Of a DNA stretch of 64,000 nucleotides, positions 1 through 9,612 are shown piece after piece; positions within the stretch are counted from its first letter, which is position 1, and each line of letters begins with the position of its first letter. The stretch comes from UKL13-3 sp044353855. Its GTDB lineage: Bacteria; Bacteroidota; Bacteroidia; UKL13-3. Under the pieces are notes generated by a model, which saw nothing but the letters and a program-made list of their open reading frames with translations, had not been told where the DNA came from and ran no database searches. A program made the translations under genes and the position numbers. The stretch spans positions 62,001 through 126,000 of the forward strand of contig JBILBF010000003.1 of the NCBI GenBank assembly GCA_044353855.1. The letters are read 5' to 3'.

Positions 1-933
1 ACGTTTTTCGTTACGTAAAATTACTTCAGGAGCTTTAATTTCCATTAATCGCTTCAAACGGTTGTTACGGATAATAACTCGTCTGTATAAATCATTTAAA
101 TCCGAAGTTGCAAAACGACCACCTTCCAATGGAACGAGTGGACGCAATTCTGGAGGAATAACGGGAAGTATTTTAACAACCATCCATTCAGGACGGTTAT
201 CGCCATGTATTTGTGATGCGCGGAAACCTTCAATAACTTTCAAACGCTTCAACGCTTCTGTTTTACGTTGTTGCGAAGTTTCAGTATTGGCTTTAATACG
301 CAAGTCAAAACTTAACGTATCTAAGTCAATACGAGACAATAAGAACCATAATGCATCACCGCCCATTTTAGCGATAAATTTATTTGGATCTGCATCGTCT
401 AAATGTTGATTTTCTTTTGGTAATGAATCCAAAAAGTCTAAATATTCTTCCTCTGTTATAAGGTCATATTTTTGAACACCATCAGTTGCTTTTAAACCTG
501 GTTGGCAAACTACATAACGTTCGTAGTAAATAACCATATCTAATTTTTTGGTTGGAATACCCAATAGGTAACCAATTTTATTTGGCAAAGAACGGAAATA
601 CCAAATATGAGCTACAGGAACAACCAAGTTGATATGACCAATACGTTCACGTCTTACTTTTTTCTCTGTAACTTCAACACCACAACGATCACATACAATT
701 CCTTTGTAGCGAATACGTTTGTATTTACCGCAATGACATTCGTAATCTTTTATAGGTCCAAAAATTCTTTCGCAAAACAATCCACCCATTTCTGGTTTAA
801 ACGAGCGATAGTTAATTGTTTCTGGCTTGGTTACCTCACCAAATGATTTAGTAAGGATTGATTCTGGTGAAGACAATCCAATTCTAATTTTGGTAAAATT
901 GCTTTTTATTTTTTGATCTTTTTTTAATGACAT
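1..933 (-). CDS. rpoC: RNA polymerase beta' subunit, N-terminal part (cut by window edge)
   Basis: Encodes the first 311 residues of the DNA-directed RNA polymerase beta' subunit; the rest lies beyond position 1. The start ATG is at 931-933 and the frame is open to the edge. The first zinc site of bacterial beta' is intact: C66 and C68, then C81 and C84, set in the usual GKYKR-IRYKG context. Further on are the clamp and lid sequences characteristic of beta' (PPELRPLVPLEGGRFATSDL, then LYRRVIIRNNRLKRL). It follows rpoB by 91 bases on the same strand, the universal rpoBC order, and is presumably cotranscribed with it. Identification is certain; completeness of the gene cannot be judged. Confidence 0.98.
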   Translation of the reverse strand, partial: MSLKKDQKIKSNFTKIRIGLSSPESILTKSFGEVTKPETINYRSFKPEMGGLFCERIFGPIKDYECHCGKYKRIRYKGIVCDRCGVEVTEKKVRRERIGHINLVVPVAHIWYFRSLPNKIGYLLGIPTKKLDMVIYYERYVVCQPGLKATDGVQKYDLITEEEYLDFLDSLPKENQHLDDADPNKFIAKMGGDALWFLLSRIDLDTLSFDLRIKANTETSQQRKTEALKRLKVIEGFRASQIHGDNRPEWMVVKILPVIPPELRPLVPLEGGRFATSDLNDLYRRVIIRNNRLKRLMEIKAPEVILRNEKR

Positions 934-1024
934 ATGGTTGTCGTTATTTCTTTAAATGTTGTTGAGTAAAAAAGTATAAAAGTGATTGCAAAACTTTCAT
1001 TCTGCAATCACCATTCATTTCAGT

Positions 1025-4000
1025 TTACTCAAGTGTTAATTCAAGACCTAATCCTCTTAATTCGTGTACCAATACATTGAATGATTCAGGAATTCCTGGT
1101 TGTGGTAAGTTATCACCTTTAACGATTGCTTCGTAGGTTTTAGCTCTTCCAATAATATCATCCGATTTTATGGTTAGAATTTCTTGTAAGATATTGGCTG
1201 CACCAAATGCTTCGAGTGCCCAAACCTCCATCTCACCAAAACGCTGACCTCCAAATTGAGCTTTACCACCCAATGGCTGTTGTGTAATCAATGAATATGG
1301 ACCGATTGAACGTGCGTGCATTTTATCATCAACCATGTGACCTAATTTAAGCATATAAATTACGCCTACTGTAGTTGGCTGATGGAAACGGTCGCCAGAT
1401 AAACCATCATATAAATATGTTTTACCATATTCAGGTATTCCAGCTTTACGGCAGTATTCCAACATTTGTGCCTCACTTGCACCATCAAAAATGGGAGTTG
1501 CAAATTTAACACCTAATTCTACAGCAGCCCACCCCATTACCGTTTCGTAAATTTGTCCTAAGTTCATACGTGAAGGTACTCCTAATGGGTTCAACACGAT
1601 ATCAACTGGCGTTCCATCTTCTTGGAACGGAAGATCTTCTTCGCGAACGATACGAGCAACAATACCTTTGTTACCGTGACGACCCGCCATCTTATCTCCT
1701 ACTTTCAATTTACGCTTATTTGCAATATAAACTTTAGCTAATTTTAAGATACCAGTTGGTAGCTCATCACCTACAGTTATTGCAAATTCTTTACGTCTGT
1801 AATCTGCAATTTCTTGGTTCAATCTGTTTTTGTAGTTTGATAAAATAACACGAACAGTGTCATTTTTCTCAGCATCAGTTGTCCAATTGTTTGCATTGAT
1901 ATGAGCAAATTCTAAATCGTTTAAGTTTTTCATGGTAAACTTAGTTCCTTTACCAATCAACTCTTCGTTATAAACATTAAACACACCTTGAGAAGTTTTG
2001 CCTGATAATACGACAAATAGTTTTTCAGCTAATTGACCTTTAATTACTTTGATGTTTTTCTCATTTTCATCTTGTAATTTAACAATTTTTGCCTTGTCAT
2101 CTAATTTAGCTGCTTTCTCTTTTTTGGTGCGAGAAAATAGTTTTTTCTCTATAACTACACCTGATGAAGACGGAGATGCTTTTAGAGAAGCATCTTTAAC
2201 ATCACCTGCTTTATCTCCAAAAATGGCACGTAACAGTTTCTCTTCTGGAGATGGTTCAGTTTCTCCTTTTGGTGTAATTTTACCAATTAAGATATCACCT
2301 TCTGCAATTTCGCAACCAACACGTATCAGACCATTTTCGTCCAAATTTTTGGTAGCATCTTCGCTCACATTTGGAATATCATTTGTTAATTCTTCTTCAC
2401 CACGTTTGGTGTCACGAACTTCCAATTCATATTCTGTTACATGTATAGAGGTGAAAATATCTTCTTTCACAACTTTTTCAGAAATTACAATCGCATCCTC
2501 AAAGTTATATCCTTGCCAAGGCATAAATGCAACTTTTAAGTTCCGACCTAAAGCTAATTCTCCTGCTTGTGTTGCATACCCTTCACATAATACTTGTCCT
2601 TTTTCAACTCTATCGCCTTTGCGAACAGTTGGTTTAAGGTTTACACAAGTATTTTGATTGGTTCTGCGGAATTTGATTAATTTATAAACTTTGGTATCTG
2701 AACCAAAACTCACCAATTTATCTAATTCCGATTGTTCGTAGCGTACGATAATTTCGTTTGCATCAACATACTCAACAACACCTGTTCCTTCTGCTACTAT
2801 TAATGTACGTGAATCACGAGCTACTTTTCCTTCTAATCCAGTACCTACTACAGGCGCTTGAGGGCGCAATAATGGCACTGCTTGGCGTTGCATGTTTGAT
2901 CCCATCAAAGCACGATTCGCATCATTGTGTTCAAGGAATGGAATTAAAGAAGCTGCAATCGAAACAATTTGATTGGGTGCTATATCCATATACTCAATTT
3001 TAGCGCCTTCCACCATTGGGAAATCGCCTTCGTATCTGGCTTTAACTTTATCGGCTGTAAATAAACCGTTTTTCTCATCGTACTTAGAATCTGATTGGGC
3101 TATAATTTTGCCTTCCTCATCTTCAGCACTAAGATATACAACAGGCTTATCGATTCTTACTTTACCTTCATCAACTTTAAGGTATGGTGTTTCAATGAAA
3201 CCCATTCCATTAATTTTTGCATGAACACACAATGAAGAAATCAAACCAATATTTGGACCTTCTGGAGTTTCGATGGTACACAACCTACCATAGTGGGTAT
3301 AATGTACGTCACGAACTTCAAATCCTGCACGATCACGACTCAAACCACCGGGACCAAGAGCAGAAAGCCTGCGCTTGTGGGTTATTTCAGCTAATGGATT
3401 GGTTTGATCCATAAATTGTGATAGCTGGTTGGTTCCAAAAAATGAATTAATAACTGAAGATAGTGTTTTGGCATTGATCAAATCAGTTGGTGTAAATACT
3501 TCGTTGTCACGAATATTCATTCGTTCGCGTATTGTGCGGGCCATACGAGCCAAACCTACACCAAACTGAGAATACAATTGTTCGCCAACCGTGCGTACAC
3601 GTCTATTACTTAAGTGATCAATATCATCCACATCTGCACGTGAATTTGATAATTCAATTAAGTATTTTATAATCATTACAATATCATCTTTGGTTAACAC
3701 GCGAACTTCTGATGAAGTTGTGCGGTTTAACTTACGATTAATACGGTAGCGACCTACTTCTCCTAAATCATAACGCTTATCAGAGAAAAATAATTTATCA
3801 ATTACGCCACGAGCAGTTTCTTCATCTGGTGGATCGGCATTACGTAACTGACGATAAATATGCTCATGAGCTTCTTTACCACTGTTAGAAGTATCTTTTT
3901 GTAAGGTATTTAAAATGATGGCAAAGTCATTGTGACTTGACTCATTTTTATGAAGAATGATTGTTTTTACATCGGCTTCAATAATTAAATCAATGTGATC

Positions 4001-4828
4001 ATCTTCTAATATTGTATCACGTTCAATGATAACTTCATTACGTTCAATTGAAACAACTTCTCCAGTATCTTCGTCAACAAAATCTTCAACCCATGTTTTT
4101 AAAACCCTAGCTGCTAGTTTACGACCTACAGCTTTTTTCAAACCACTTTTGCTTACCTTAATTTCTTCGGCAAGGTCAAATAGATTTAAAATATCCTTAT
4201 CCGATTCAAATCCAATTGCACGCAAGAGGGTTGTAACCGGGAATTTTTTCTTACGATCAATATAAGCATACATAACGTTATTGACGTCTGTTGCAAATTC
4301 AATCCAAGAACCTTTGAAAGGAATTACACGAGCTGAATAAAGTTTTGTACCATTGGTATGATAACTTTGTCCGAAAAACACGCCTGGTGAACGATGCAAT
4401 TGTGATACAATAACACGTTCAGCACCATTAATAACAAACGTACCGCTCATTGTCATGTATGGGATAGTACCCAAATACACATCTTGAACAATCGTTTGAA
4501 AATCTTCGTGTTCCGGATCGTTACATGAGAGCTTTAATTTTGCTTTCAATGGAACATTATACGTAAGGCCTCGTTCAATACACTCATCAATTGAGTAACG
4601 AGGTGGATCTACGAAATAATCTAAAAACTCTAATGTAAAAATATTTCTGGTATCTGAAATAGGAAAATTTTCCTGAAATACCTTATAAAGTCCTTCATCC
4701 AAGCGACTTTCAGATGTGGTGTCAAGTTGAAAGAATTCTTTGAAAGATTCTACTTGTACATCTAAGAAATCGGGATAATCAATTACTTTTTTAATAGAAG
4801 CGAAATTAATTCGATCTTCTGAATGCAT
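1025..4828 (-). CDS. rpoB: RNA polymerase beta subunit
   Basis: Beta subunit of RNA polymerase, about 1267 residues, which matches the size usual in Bacteroidota. The open frame extends up to 4909, but the ATG at 4826-4828 (MHSEDRINFASIKK) is preferred. It sits after an A-rich leader, aligns with the normal N-terminus, and leaves the hairpin at 4895-4923 in the leader. The rifampicin-binding cluster is wild type (SQFMDQTNPLAEITHKRR, then LSALGPGG), so no resistance allele is seen. The C-terminal KVGDKMAGRHGNKG and the end of the protein (ELRGLGLELTLE) are complete. It lies between rplL and rpoC in the rplKAJL-rpoBC operon. Confidence 0.98.
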   Translation of the reverse strand: MHSEDRINFASIKKVIDYPDFLDVQVESFKEFFQLDTTSESRLDEGLYKVFQENFPISDTRNIFTLEFLDYFVDPPRYSIDECIERGLTYNVPLKAKLKLSCNDPEHEDFQTIVQDVYLGTIPYMTMSGTFVINGAERVIVSQLHRSPGVFFGQSYHTNGTKLYSARVIPFKGSWIEFATDVNNVMYAYIDRKKKFPVTTLLRAIGFESDKDILNLFDLAEEIKVSKSGLKKAVGRKLAARVLKTWVEDFVDEDTGEVVSIERNEVIIERDTILEDDHIDLIIEADVKTIILHKNESSHNDFAIILNTLQKDTSNSGKEAHEHIYRQLRNADPPDEETARGVIDKLFFSDKRYDLGEVGRYRINRKLNRTTSSEVRVLTKDDIVMIIKYLIELSNSRADVDDIDHLSNRRVRTVGEQLYSQFGVGLARMARTIRERMNIRDNEVFTPTDLINAKTLSSVINSFFGTNQLSQFMDQTNPLAEITHKRRLSALGPGGLSRDRAGFEVRDVHYTHYGRLCTIETPEGPNIGLISSLCVHAKINGMGFIETPYLKVDEGKVRIDKPVVYLSAEDEEGKIIAQSDSKYDEKNGLFTADKVKARYEGDFPMVEGAKIEYMDIAPNQIVSIAASLIPFLEHNDANRALMGSNMQRQAVPLLRPQAPVVGTGLEGKVARDSRTLIVAEGTGVVEYVDANEIIVRYEQSELDKLVSFGSDTKVYKLIKFRRTNQNTCVNLKPTVRKGDRVEKGQVLCEGYATQAGELALGRNLKVAFMPWQGYNFEDAIVISEKVVKEDIFTSIHVTEYELEVRDTKRGEEELTNDIPNVSEDATKNLDENGLIRVGCEIAEGDILIGKITPKGETEPSPEEKLLRAIFGDKAGDVKDASLKASPSSSGVVIEKKLFSRTKKEKAAKLDDKAKIVKLQDENEKNIKVIKGQLAEKLFVVLSGKTSQGVFNVYNEELIGKGTKFTMKNLNDLEFAHINANNWTTDAEKNDTVRVILSNYKNRLNQEIADYRRKEFAITVGDELPTGILKLAKVYIANKRKLKVGDKMAGRHGNKGIVARIVREEDLPFQEDGTPVDIVLNPLGVPSRMNLGQIYETVMGWAAVELGVKFATPIFDGASEAQMLEYCRKAGIPEYGKTYLYDGLSGDRFHQPTTVGVIYMLKLGHMVDDKMHARSIGPYSLITQQPLGGKAQFGGQRFGEMEVWALEAFGAANILQEILTIKSDDIIGRAKTYEAIVKGDNLPQPGIPESFNVLVHELRGLGLELTLE

Positions 4829-4894
4829 TTTTTTATTAGCCAAGGTAAAATGGTTTAATGTGATGAATCGATTATCAATGCGTATAAATAAGAA

Positions 4895-4923
4895 TTTGAC
4901 CCACGGCAAAAGCCGGGGTCAAA
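4895..4923 (-). terminator. rplL-rpoB intergenic hairpin, probable attenuator
   Basis: Read on the minus strand, TTTGACCCCGGC and GCCGTGGGTCAAA form a stem of about 12 pairs with one bulge around a TTTT loop, followed by a loosely T-rich stretch (TTCTTATTTAT). It stands between the rplL stop and the rpoB start. In other bacteria partial termination and RNA processing at this junction lower rpoBC expression relative to the ribosomal proteins. The T-run is interrupted, so read-through is expected. Confidence 0.6.
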
Positions 4924-4947
4924 TAGGGTTTTAAGTAGCCTTTCGGA

Positions 4948-5322
4948 TTACTTAATTTCAACCTCAGCACCAGCTTCTGTAAGCTTAGCTTTAAGGTCTT
5001 CTGCAGTAGCTTTGTCCACACCTTCTTTAATAGGTTTTGGAGCACCATCAACAAGTTCTTTAGCTTCTTTCAAACCTAAACCTGTAAGATCTTTTACTAC
5101 TTTTACTACGTTTAATTTAGCTTGACCTGCGCTTTTCAAAATCACATCAAATGTTGATTTTTCAGCAGCAGCTTCACCTGCAGCAGCAGCTGGAGCGGCA
5201 ACAGCAACAGCTGCAGCAGCTGGCTCAATACCGTATTCGTCTTTTAGGATGATTGCTAATTCGTTTACTTCTTTTACTGACAAGTTTACTAACTGTTCAG
5301 CAAATGCTTTTAAATCTGCCAT
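4948..5322 (-). CDS. rplL: 50S ribosomal protein bL12 (L7/L12)
   Basis: Ribosomal stalk protein of 124 residues that recruits elongation factors to the GTPase centre. An N-terminal dimerisation helix (MADLKAFAEQLVNLSVKEV) is followed by an alanine-rich hinge (about residues 34-55) and the conserved globular C-domain with KSAGQAKLNVVKVVKDLTGL and GLGLKEAKELVDGAPK. Length and architecture are normal. It follows rplJ by 52 bases; four or more copies of the product bind each L10. Confidence 0.98.
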   Translation of the reverse strand: MADLKAFAEQLVNLSVKEVNELAIILKDEYGIEPAAAAVAVAAPAAAAGEAAAEKSTFDVILKSAGQAKLNVVKVVKDLTGLGLKEAKELVDGAPKPIKEGVDKATAEDLKAKLTEAGAEVEIK

Positions 5323-5374
5323 TGTTTTAAAATTAAATTGTTATTGTTTGTTATTAGTTAAATTATTTATAAAA

Positions 5375-5896
5375 TTATTCTGGACGTTCAGATAATGTTT
5401 TCACAATACCTGCGATTTTACCTCCACCCGATTGTAGGGCAGATATAACTCTTTGTGCAGGTGATTGTAACAATCCAATTACTTCTCCAATCAATTCGTT
5501 TTTCGATTTCAACTTGATTAAAGCTTCTAACTGATCATCTCCAATAAATACATCACTATCAATATATGCTCCTTTTAAAGCAGGTATTAATGTTTTCTTT
5601 CTAAAATCTTTGATAATTTTAGCTGGTGATTTACTATCAGTAGCAAACATTAAAGCTGTATTTCCCTTTAAGGTATCTACTAATTTACTGTAGTCTTTAT
5701 CTGATTTTTCAAGTGCTTTTTCAATTAAAGTATTTTTAGCTACTTCCATTTCAATACCATTCTTGAATAACTCACGTCTCAATGCACTTGTTCTTTCTGC
5801 ACTTAAACCAGCAACATCAGTTACGTAGATAAAATTAAACTCATTAAACTTTTGAGTTAGCTTTTCTATAATTTCTCCTTTTTGATCTTTATTCAT
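5375..5896 (-). CDS. rplJ: 50S ribosomal protein uL10
   Basis: Stalk base protein L10, 173 residues from the ATG at 5894-5896 (MNKDQKGEIIEKLTQKF). The open frame runs to 5941, but the longer form would overlap rplA, while the chosen start leaves a 10-base gap and the usual N-terminus. The conserved segment VTDVAGLSAERTSALRRELF and the C-terminal helix that carries L12 (LLQSPAQRVISALQSG) are present. The 10-base gap leaves no room for a separate L10 leader RNA in front of this gene, unlike in enterobacteria. Confidence 0.97.
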   Translation of the reverse strand: MNKDQKGEIIEKLTQKFNEFNFIYVTDVAGLSAERTSALRRELFKNGIEMEVAKNTLIEKALEKSDKDYSKLVDTLKGNTALMFATDSKSPAKIIKDFRKKTLIPALKGAYIDSDVFIGDDQLEALIKLKSKNELIGEVIGLLQSPAQRVISALQSGGGKIAGIVKTLSERPE

Positions 5897-5906
5897 AACT
5901 GTGCTT

Positions 5907-6605
5907 TTAAATTCCCTGAACTGATTTAGTATCAACGGCAACCCCTGGGCTCATCGTACTAGAAAGGCTAATGCCTTTAAAGTATGTACCTTTTGCTGAT
6001 GATGGCTTTAATTTTGAAATAGTTTGAAGCAATTCAACTGCGTTCTCTGCAAGTTTTTCAGGTGCAAATGATGATTTACCAATTGACGTATGAATTTGTC
6101 CTTCTTTATCAACTTTAAAATCTATTTTACCTGCTTTTACTTCTCTAATTGTTTTACCAATATCGGTTGTAACGGTTCCTGATTTAGGATTTGGCATTAA
6201 GTTACGAGGACCTAATACTTTACCCAATTTACCCAATTTAGCCATTACATTTGGTTGTGTTACGATAATATCGATATCAACCCACCCTTGCTCAATTTTT
6301 AAGATATATTCGTCTAAACCAACAAAATCTGCACCTGCAGCTGTTGCTTCAGCTTCTTTATCAGGAGTTACTAATGCTAATACTCGAACATCTTTTCCCG
6401 TTCCGTGTGGAAGAGATACTACACCTCTTACCATTTGGTTAGCTTTTTTAGGATCAACACCTAAGCGTATATCAATATCTACTGATGAATCAAACTTTGT
6501 ATATGAAATTTCTTTCATGAGCTTGGTGGCATCGTTTAAAGTATACTGCTTGTTGGAATCAACTTTTGCTAACGCTACTTTTCTTTTTTTACTAATCTTA
6601 GCCAT
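5907..6605 (-). CDS. rplA: 50S ribosomal protein uL1
   Basis: Ribosomal protein L1, 232 residues, binds 23S rRNA at the L1 stalk and helps release of deacylated tRNA. The signature region around VLGPRNLMPNPKSGTVTTDI is intact, as is the C-terminal TYFKGISLSSTMSPGVAVD. It starts 12 bases after the rplK stop on the same strand, so the two are cotranscribed. L1 acts as translational repressor of the rplKA message in other bacteria; no repressor site was identified here. Confidence 0.98.
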   Translation of the reverse strand: MAKISKKRKVALAKVDSNKQYTLNDATKLMKEISYTKFDSSVDIDIRLGVDPKKANQMVRGVVSLPHGTGKDVRVLALVTPDKEAEATAAGADFVGLDEYILKIEQGWVDIDIIVTQPNVMAKLGKLGKVLGPRNLMPNPKSGTVTTDIGKTIREVKAGKIDFKVDKEGQIHTSIGKSSFAPEKLAENAVELLQTISKLKPSSAKGTYFKGISLSSTMSPGVAVDTKSVQGI

Positions 6606-6617
6606 GTTAATTTCTTA

Positions 6618-7067
6618 TTATTTTTTTACTTCAAAAGGTGCATCACCCGTAACTGTGATACCCATACTTCTTGCTGATCCTGCAACCATTTTCATTGCTG
6701 ATTCTACTTTCCAGCAGTTCATATCTTGCATTTTGTCTGTTGCTATAGCTTTTACTTGATCCCAAGTAACAGAACCCACCTTTTTACGGTTAGATTCTGC
6801 TGAGCCTTTAGCAGCTTTAGACGCCTCCATTAATTGCGATGCAACAGGCGGTGTTTTGATAACAAAATCAAATGATTTGTCACTATATACTGAAATTACA
6901 ACAGGTAAAATTTTACCGCCTTTATCTTGAGTTCTTGCATTAAATTGTTTGCAAAACTCCATAATATTAACACCTTTTGAACCTAGTGCTGGACCAATTG
7001 GTGGTGCCGGGTTTGCTGCTCCTCCTTTAATTTGTAATTTGATAAAACCTGATAATTCTTTAGCCAT
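6618..7067 (-). CDS. rplK: 50S ribosomal protein uL11
   Basis: Ribosomal protein L11, 149 residues, part of the factor-binding centre. The N-terminal proline-rich stretch (GGAANPAPPIGPALGSKGVN) and the C-terminal RNA-binding domain (VTWDQVKAIATDKMQDMNC, then GSARSMGITV) are typical. It lies 53 bases downstream of nusG and 12 bases upstream of rplA. The ATG is preceded by an A/T-rich leader without a Shine-Dalgarno sequence. Confidence 0.98.
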   Translation of the reverse strand: MAKELSGFIKLQIKGGAANPAPPIGPALGSKGVNIMEFCKQFNARTQDKGGKILPVVISVYSDKSFDFVIKTPPVASQLMEASKAAKGSAESNRKKVGSVTWDQVKAIATDKMQDMNCWKVESAMKMVAGSARSMGITVTGDAPFEVKK

Positions 7068-7120
7068 ATTCTTTATTATTAGAATGATTTTTAAGCCACT
7101 CGTTGATTAATTGTTTTTAC

Positions 7121-7672
7121 TTAACTTTCCTTTTCTACTTGTATAAAGTTTAATTCTAGCGGTGTAACACGTCCGAAGATTTTAACCATTACTTTTAATT
7201 TTTTTCTATCATCCATAATTTCTTCGATAGTACCTGTGAATCCACTAAATGGACCATCGTTTACTTTTACCAATTCGCCAATTAAGAATGGCTCCGACAT
7301 GGTTTCACCAGCATCTGCTATTTCATCAAATGTTCCGAGTATTCTATTTACTTCGGCAACACGCAATGGGGTAGGATTTTTACCTCCTAAAAAACCAACA
7401 ACACCATTTATCGTACCTATTGTATGAGCTACTTCACCAACTAATTCGGCTTGTATCATCATGTATCCTGGAAAATAGCTTTTTTCTTTCGAAGTTTTTT
7501 TTCCGTCTTTTATCTGAAATACTTTTTCAGTAGGAATCAAAATTTGAGGTACGTGTACCAAAAGACCTAAACGTTCAAGCTCTGTCTCCATTTGTGCTTT
7601 TACTTTCTTTTCTTGTCCAGTAATTGCTCTTACTACATACCATTTATATTGTTCCTGCGTCATCGAATTCAT
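7121..7672 (-). CDS. nusG: Transcription elongation/antitermination factor NusG
   Basis: NusG, 183 residues, binds RNA polymerase and couples it to Rho or the ribosome. The NGN domain occupies about residues 8-120 (KWYVVRAITGQEKKVK, then YFPGYMMIQ) and the KOW domain the C-terminus (VKVNDGPFSGFTGTIEEI). Two ATGs, at codon 1 and codon 4, could start the protein; both leave a short gap to secE. The secE-nusG-rplK order is the common bacterial one. Confidence 0.97.
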   Translation of the reverse strand: MNSMTQEQYKWYVVRAITGQEKKVKAQMETELERLGLLVHVPQILIPTEKVFQIKDGKKTSKEKSYFPGYMMIQAELVGEVAHTIGTINGVVGFLGGKNPTPLRVAEVNRILGTFDEIADAGETMSEPFLIGELVKVNDGPFSGFTGTIEEIMDDRKKLKVMVKIFGRVTPLELNFIQVEKES

Positions 7673-7686
7673 TGTTTAGAGTATAA

Positions 7687-7884
7687 TTAACTTTGAAAAA
7701 TTTGGTAAAAGAAACCAAGTGATCCACTACTTACTATATCTATAATATAAATTACAAATGCGATAAGTAATGAAGCAACCATTACTATAATAGTGCTTTC
7801 TTGTAAGGCATCCCATGTTGGCCATGTTACCTTATTTACCAATTCGTCAGTTGACAGTTTTAAATATTCTCTTAATTTGTTCAT
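7687..7884 (-). CDS. secE: Preprotein translocase subunit SecE
   Basis: Single-spanning SecE of 65 residues, the short form found in most bacteria. The conserved amphipathic segment (STDELVNKVTWPTWDALQES) precedes one membrane helix (TIIVMVASLLIAFVIYIID). SecE clamps SecY in the inner-membrane translocon. It lies between tRNA-Trp and nusG, the classic location. Confidence 0.96.
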   Translation of the reverse strand: MNKLREYLKLSTDELVNKVTWPTWDALQESTIIVMVASLLIAFVIYIIDIVSSGSLGFFYQIFQS

Positions 7885-7901
7885 GTTTTAGTTAACAGTT
7901 G

Positions 7902-7972
7902 CACGGGCGCCTGGACTCGAACCAAGATCAGCGGTTTTGGAGACCGATATGCTACCATTGCACCACGCCCGT
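7902..7972 (-). tRNA. trnW: tRNA-Trp (anticodon CCA)
   Basis: A cloverleaf can be drawn on the minus strand: acceptor arms ACGGGCG/CGCCCGT, D-arm with AATGGTA loop, anticodon loop CTCCAAA giving CCA, T-arm with TTCGAGT, discriminator G. The outermost anticodon pair is a mismatch. The 3' CCA is not encoded. It lies between tuf and secE. Confidence 0.95.
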
Positions 7973-7986
7973 TTGTATAGACACCA

Positions 7987-8014
7987 AATGTTGGCAAGTT
8001 TCCCAGCCAACATT
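7987..8014 (-). other. Perfect 9-bp hairpin between tuf and tRNA-Trp
   Basis: AATGTTGGC and GCCAACATT pair perfectly around a 10-base loop. There is no T-run after it on the minus strand, so it is unlikely to be a simple terminator. It may protect the tuf 3' end or mark the cut that frees the tRNA; this role is inferred from position only. Confidence 0.55.
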
Positions 8015-8035
8015 CAGTATCTATTGTAATATTAA

Positions 8036-9223
8036 TTATTCCAATATTTCAGTTACCTGACCAGCACCAATTGTACGGCCACCTTCACGAATAGCGAAAC
8101 GTAAGTTCTTTTCCATTGCAATTGGCGCAATTAATTGAACAGTTACAGTTACGTTATCACCCGGCATAATCATTTCAACACCTTCTGCTAAATGCATTTC
8201 TCCTGTAACATCTGTAGTACGGAAGTAAAATTGCGGACGGTATTTATTAAAGAATGGAGTGTGACGTCCACCTTCGTCTTTTGATAATACGTATACCTCA
8301 GCTTTGAATTTAGTGTGAGGAGTTACTGATCCTGGCTTGCAAATTACCATTCCTCTACGGATAGCTTCTTTATCAACACCACGTAACAATAAACCTACGT
8401 TATCACCAGCTTCACCTCTATCTAATATCTTGCGAAACATCTCAACACCTGTAACAGTAGAAGTTAATTTTTCAGCACCAAGACCGATAATTTCAACGCC
8501 TTCGTTTGAGTTAATGATACCACGCTCGATACGACCTGTAGCAACAGTACCACGACCAGTGATCGAGAATACATCTTCTACTGGCATCAAGAAAGGTAAT
8601 TCAGTAGCACGAGGAGGAACTGGGATGTAAGTATCAACAGCTTCCATTAACTCCATAATTTTACCTACCCATTTAGCATCTCCATTCAAACCACCCAAAG
8701 CAGAACCACGGATAATTGGAATTTCGTCACCAGGGAATTCGTATTTGTTCAACAAATCGCGGATTTCCATCTCAACGATTTCTAAAATTTCTTCGTCATC
8801 AACCATATCCACTTTATTCATGAATACAACAACACGAGGAACTCCAACTTGACGAGCTAATAGGATGTGCTCACGAGTTTGTGGCATTGGTCCATCAGTA
8901 GCAGCAACAACTAGGATAGCACCGTCCATTTGGGCAGCACCAGTAACCATGTTTTTTACATAATCCGCGTGACCCGGGCAGTCAACGTGGGCGTAGTGAC
9001 GATTTGCTGTAGAATATTCTACGTGTGCAGTATTGATAGTAATACCACGCTCTTTTTCTTCTGGAGCCGAATCAATTGATTCGAAAGAACGAGCTTCTGA
9101 CAAACCAGCGTCAGCTAATACTTTTGTGATTGCAGCAGTCAAGGTAGTTTTACCATGATCTACGTGACCGATAGTTCCAATGTTTACGTGTGGTTTACTG
9201 CGGTCAAATTTCTCTTTAGCCAT
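8036..9223 (-). CDS. tuf: Elongation factor Tu
   Basis: EF-Tu, 395 residues, the GTPase that delivers aminoacyl-tRNA to the ribosome. G1 is GHVDHGKT (about residues 19-26), the switch I threonine lies in ERGITINTAHVEY, G3 is DCPGH, and G4 is NKVD. Domains II and III are complete to GRTIGAGQVTEILE. It sits between tRNA-Thr(GGT) and tRNA-Trp, like tufB of Escherichia coli. Only one tuf copy is in this window. Confidence 0.99.
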   Translation of the reverse strand: MAKEKFDRSKPHVNIGTIGHVDHGKTTLTAAITKVLADAGLSEARSFESIDSAPEEKERGITINTAHVEYSTANRHYAHVDCPGHADYVKNMVTGAAQMDGAILVVAATDGPMPQTREHILLARQVGVPRVVVFMNKVDMVDDEEILEIVEMEIRDLLNKYEFPGDEIPIIRGSALGGLNGDAKWVGKIMELMEAVDTYIPVPPRATELPFLMPVEDVFSITGRGTVATGRIERGIINSNEGVEIIGLGAEKLTSTVTGVEMFRKILDRGEAGDNVGLLLRGVDKEAIRRGMVICKPGSVTPHTKFKAEVYVLSKDEGGRHTPFFNKYRPQFYFRTTDVTGEMHLAEGVEMIMPGDNVTVTVQLIAPIAMEKNLRFAIREGGRTIGAGQVTEILE

Positions 9224-9409
9224 AGTTTTTGTAAGTTAAATTTATTATTAATTATTTGGTTTCTACTTTTACTGTAACTCTTTGTTTCCAAAAGCAACCT
9301 CAATCTATACAGCACCTTATTTTCAACACTTATAGTCCACCAAATTGGCAGACTTCCCATTCACTTTTTATTTACACTTACATCCTACTTCACTTTAACT
9401 CCTTGTTAG

Positions 9410-9481
<72 letters not shown>

Positions 9482-9612
9482 TTTTTTTGTAATCCTTTCT
9501 TTGCAACTTTAAACAAAAAACGTTTCCTTTTATCAAAGGACGATTCCGTCAATAAGTTACAAAAATTATTAAAAGAAGAATACTTTTCAGTATTCGTCTT
9601 TTAATTCCTAAG

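Noticed and set aside
2049..2657. Plus-strand open frame of 202 codons
   Set aside because: Antisense to a conserved part of rpoB; serine/leucine-rich composition is the shadow of the real codons.
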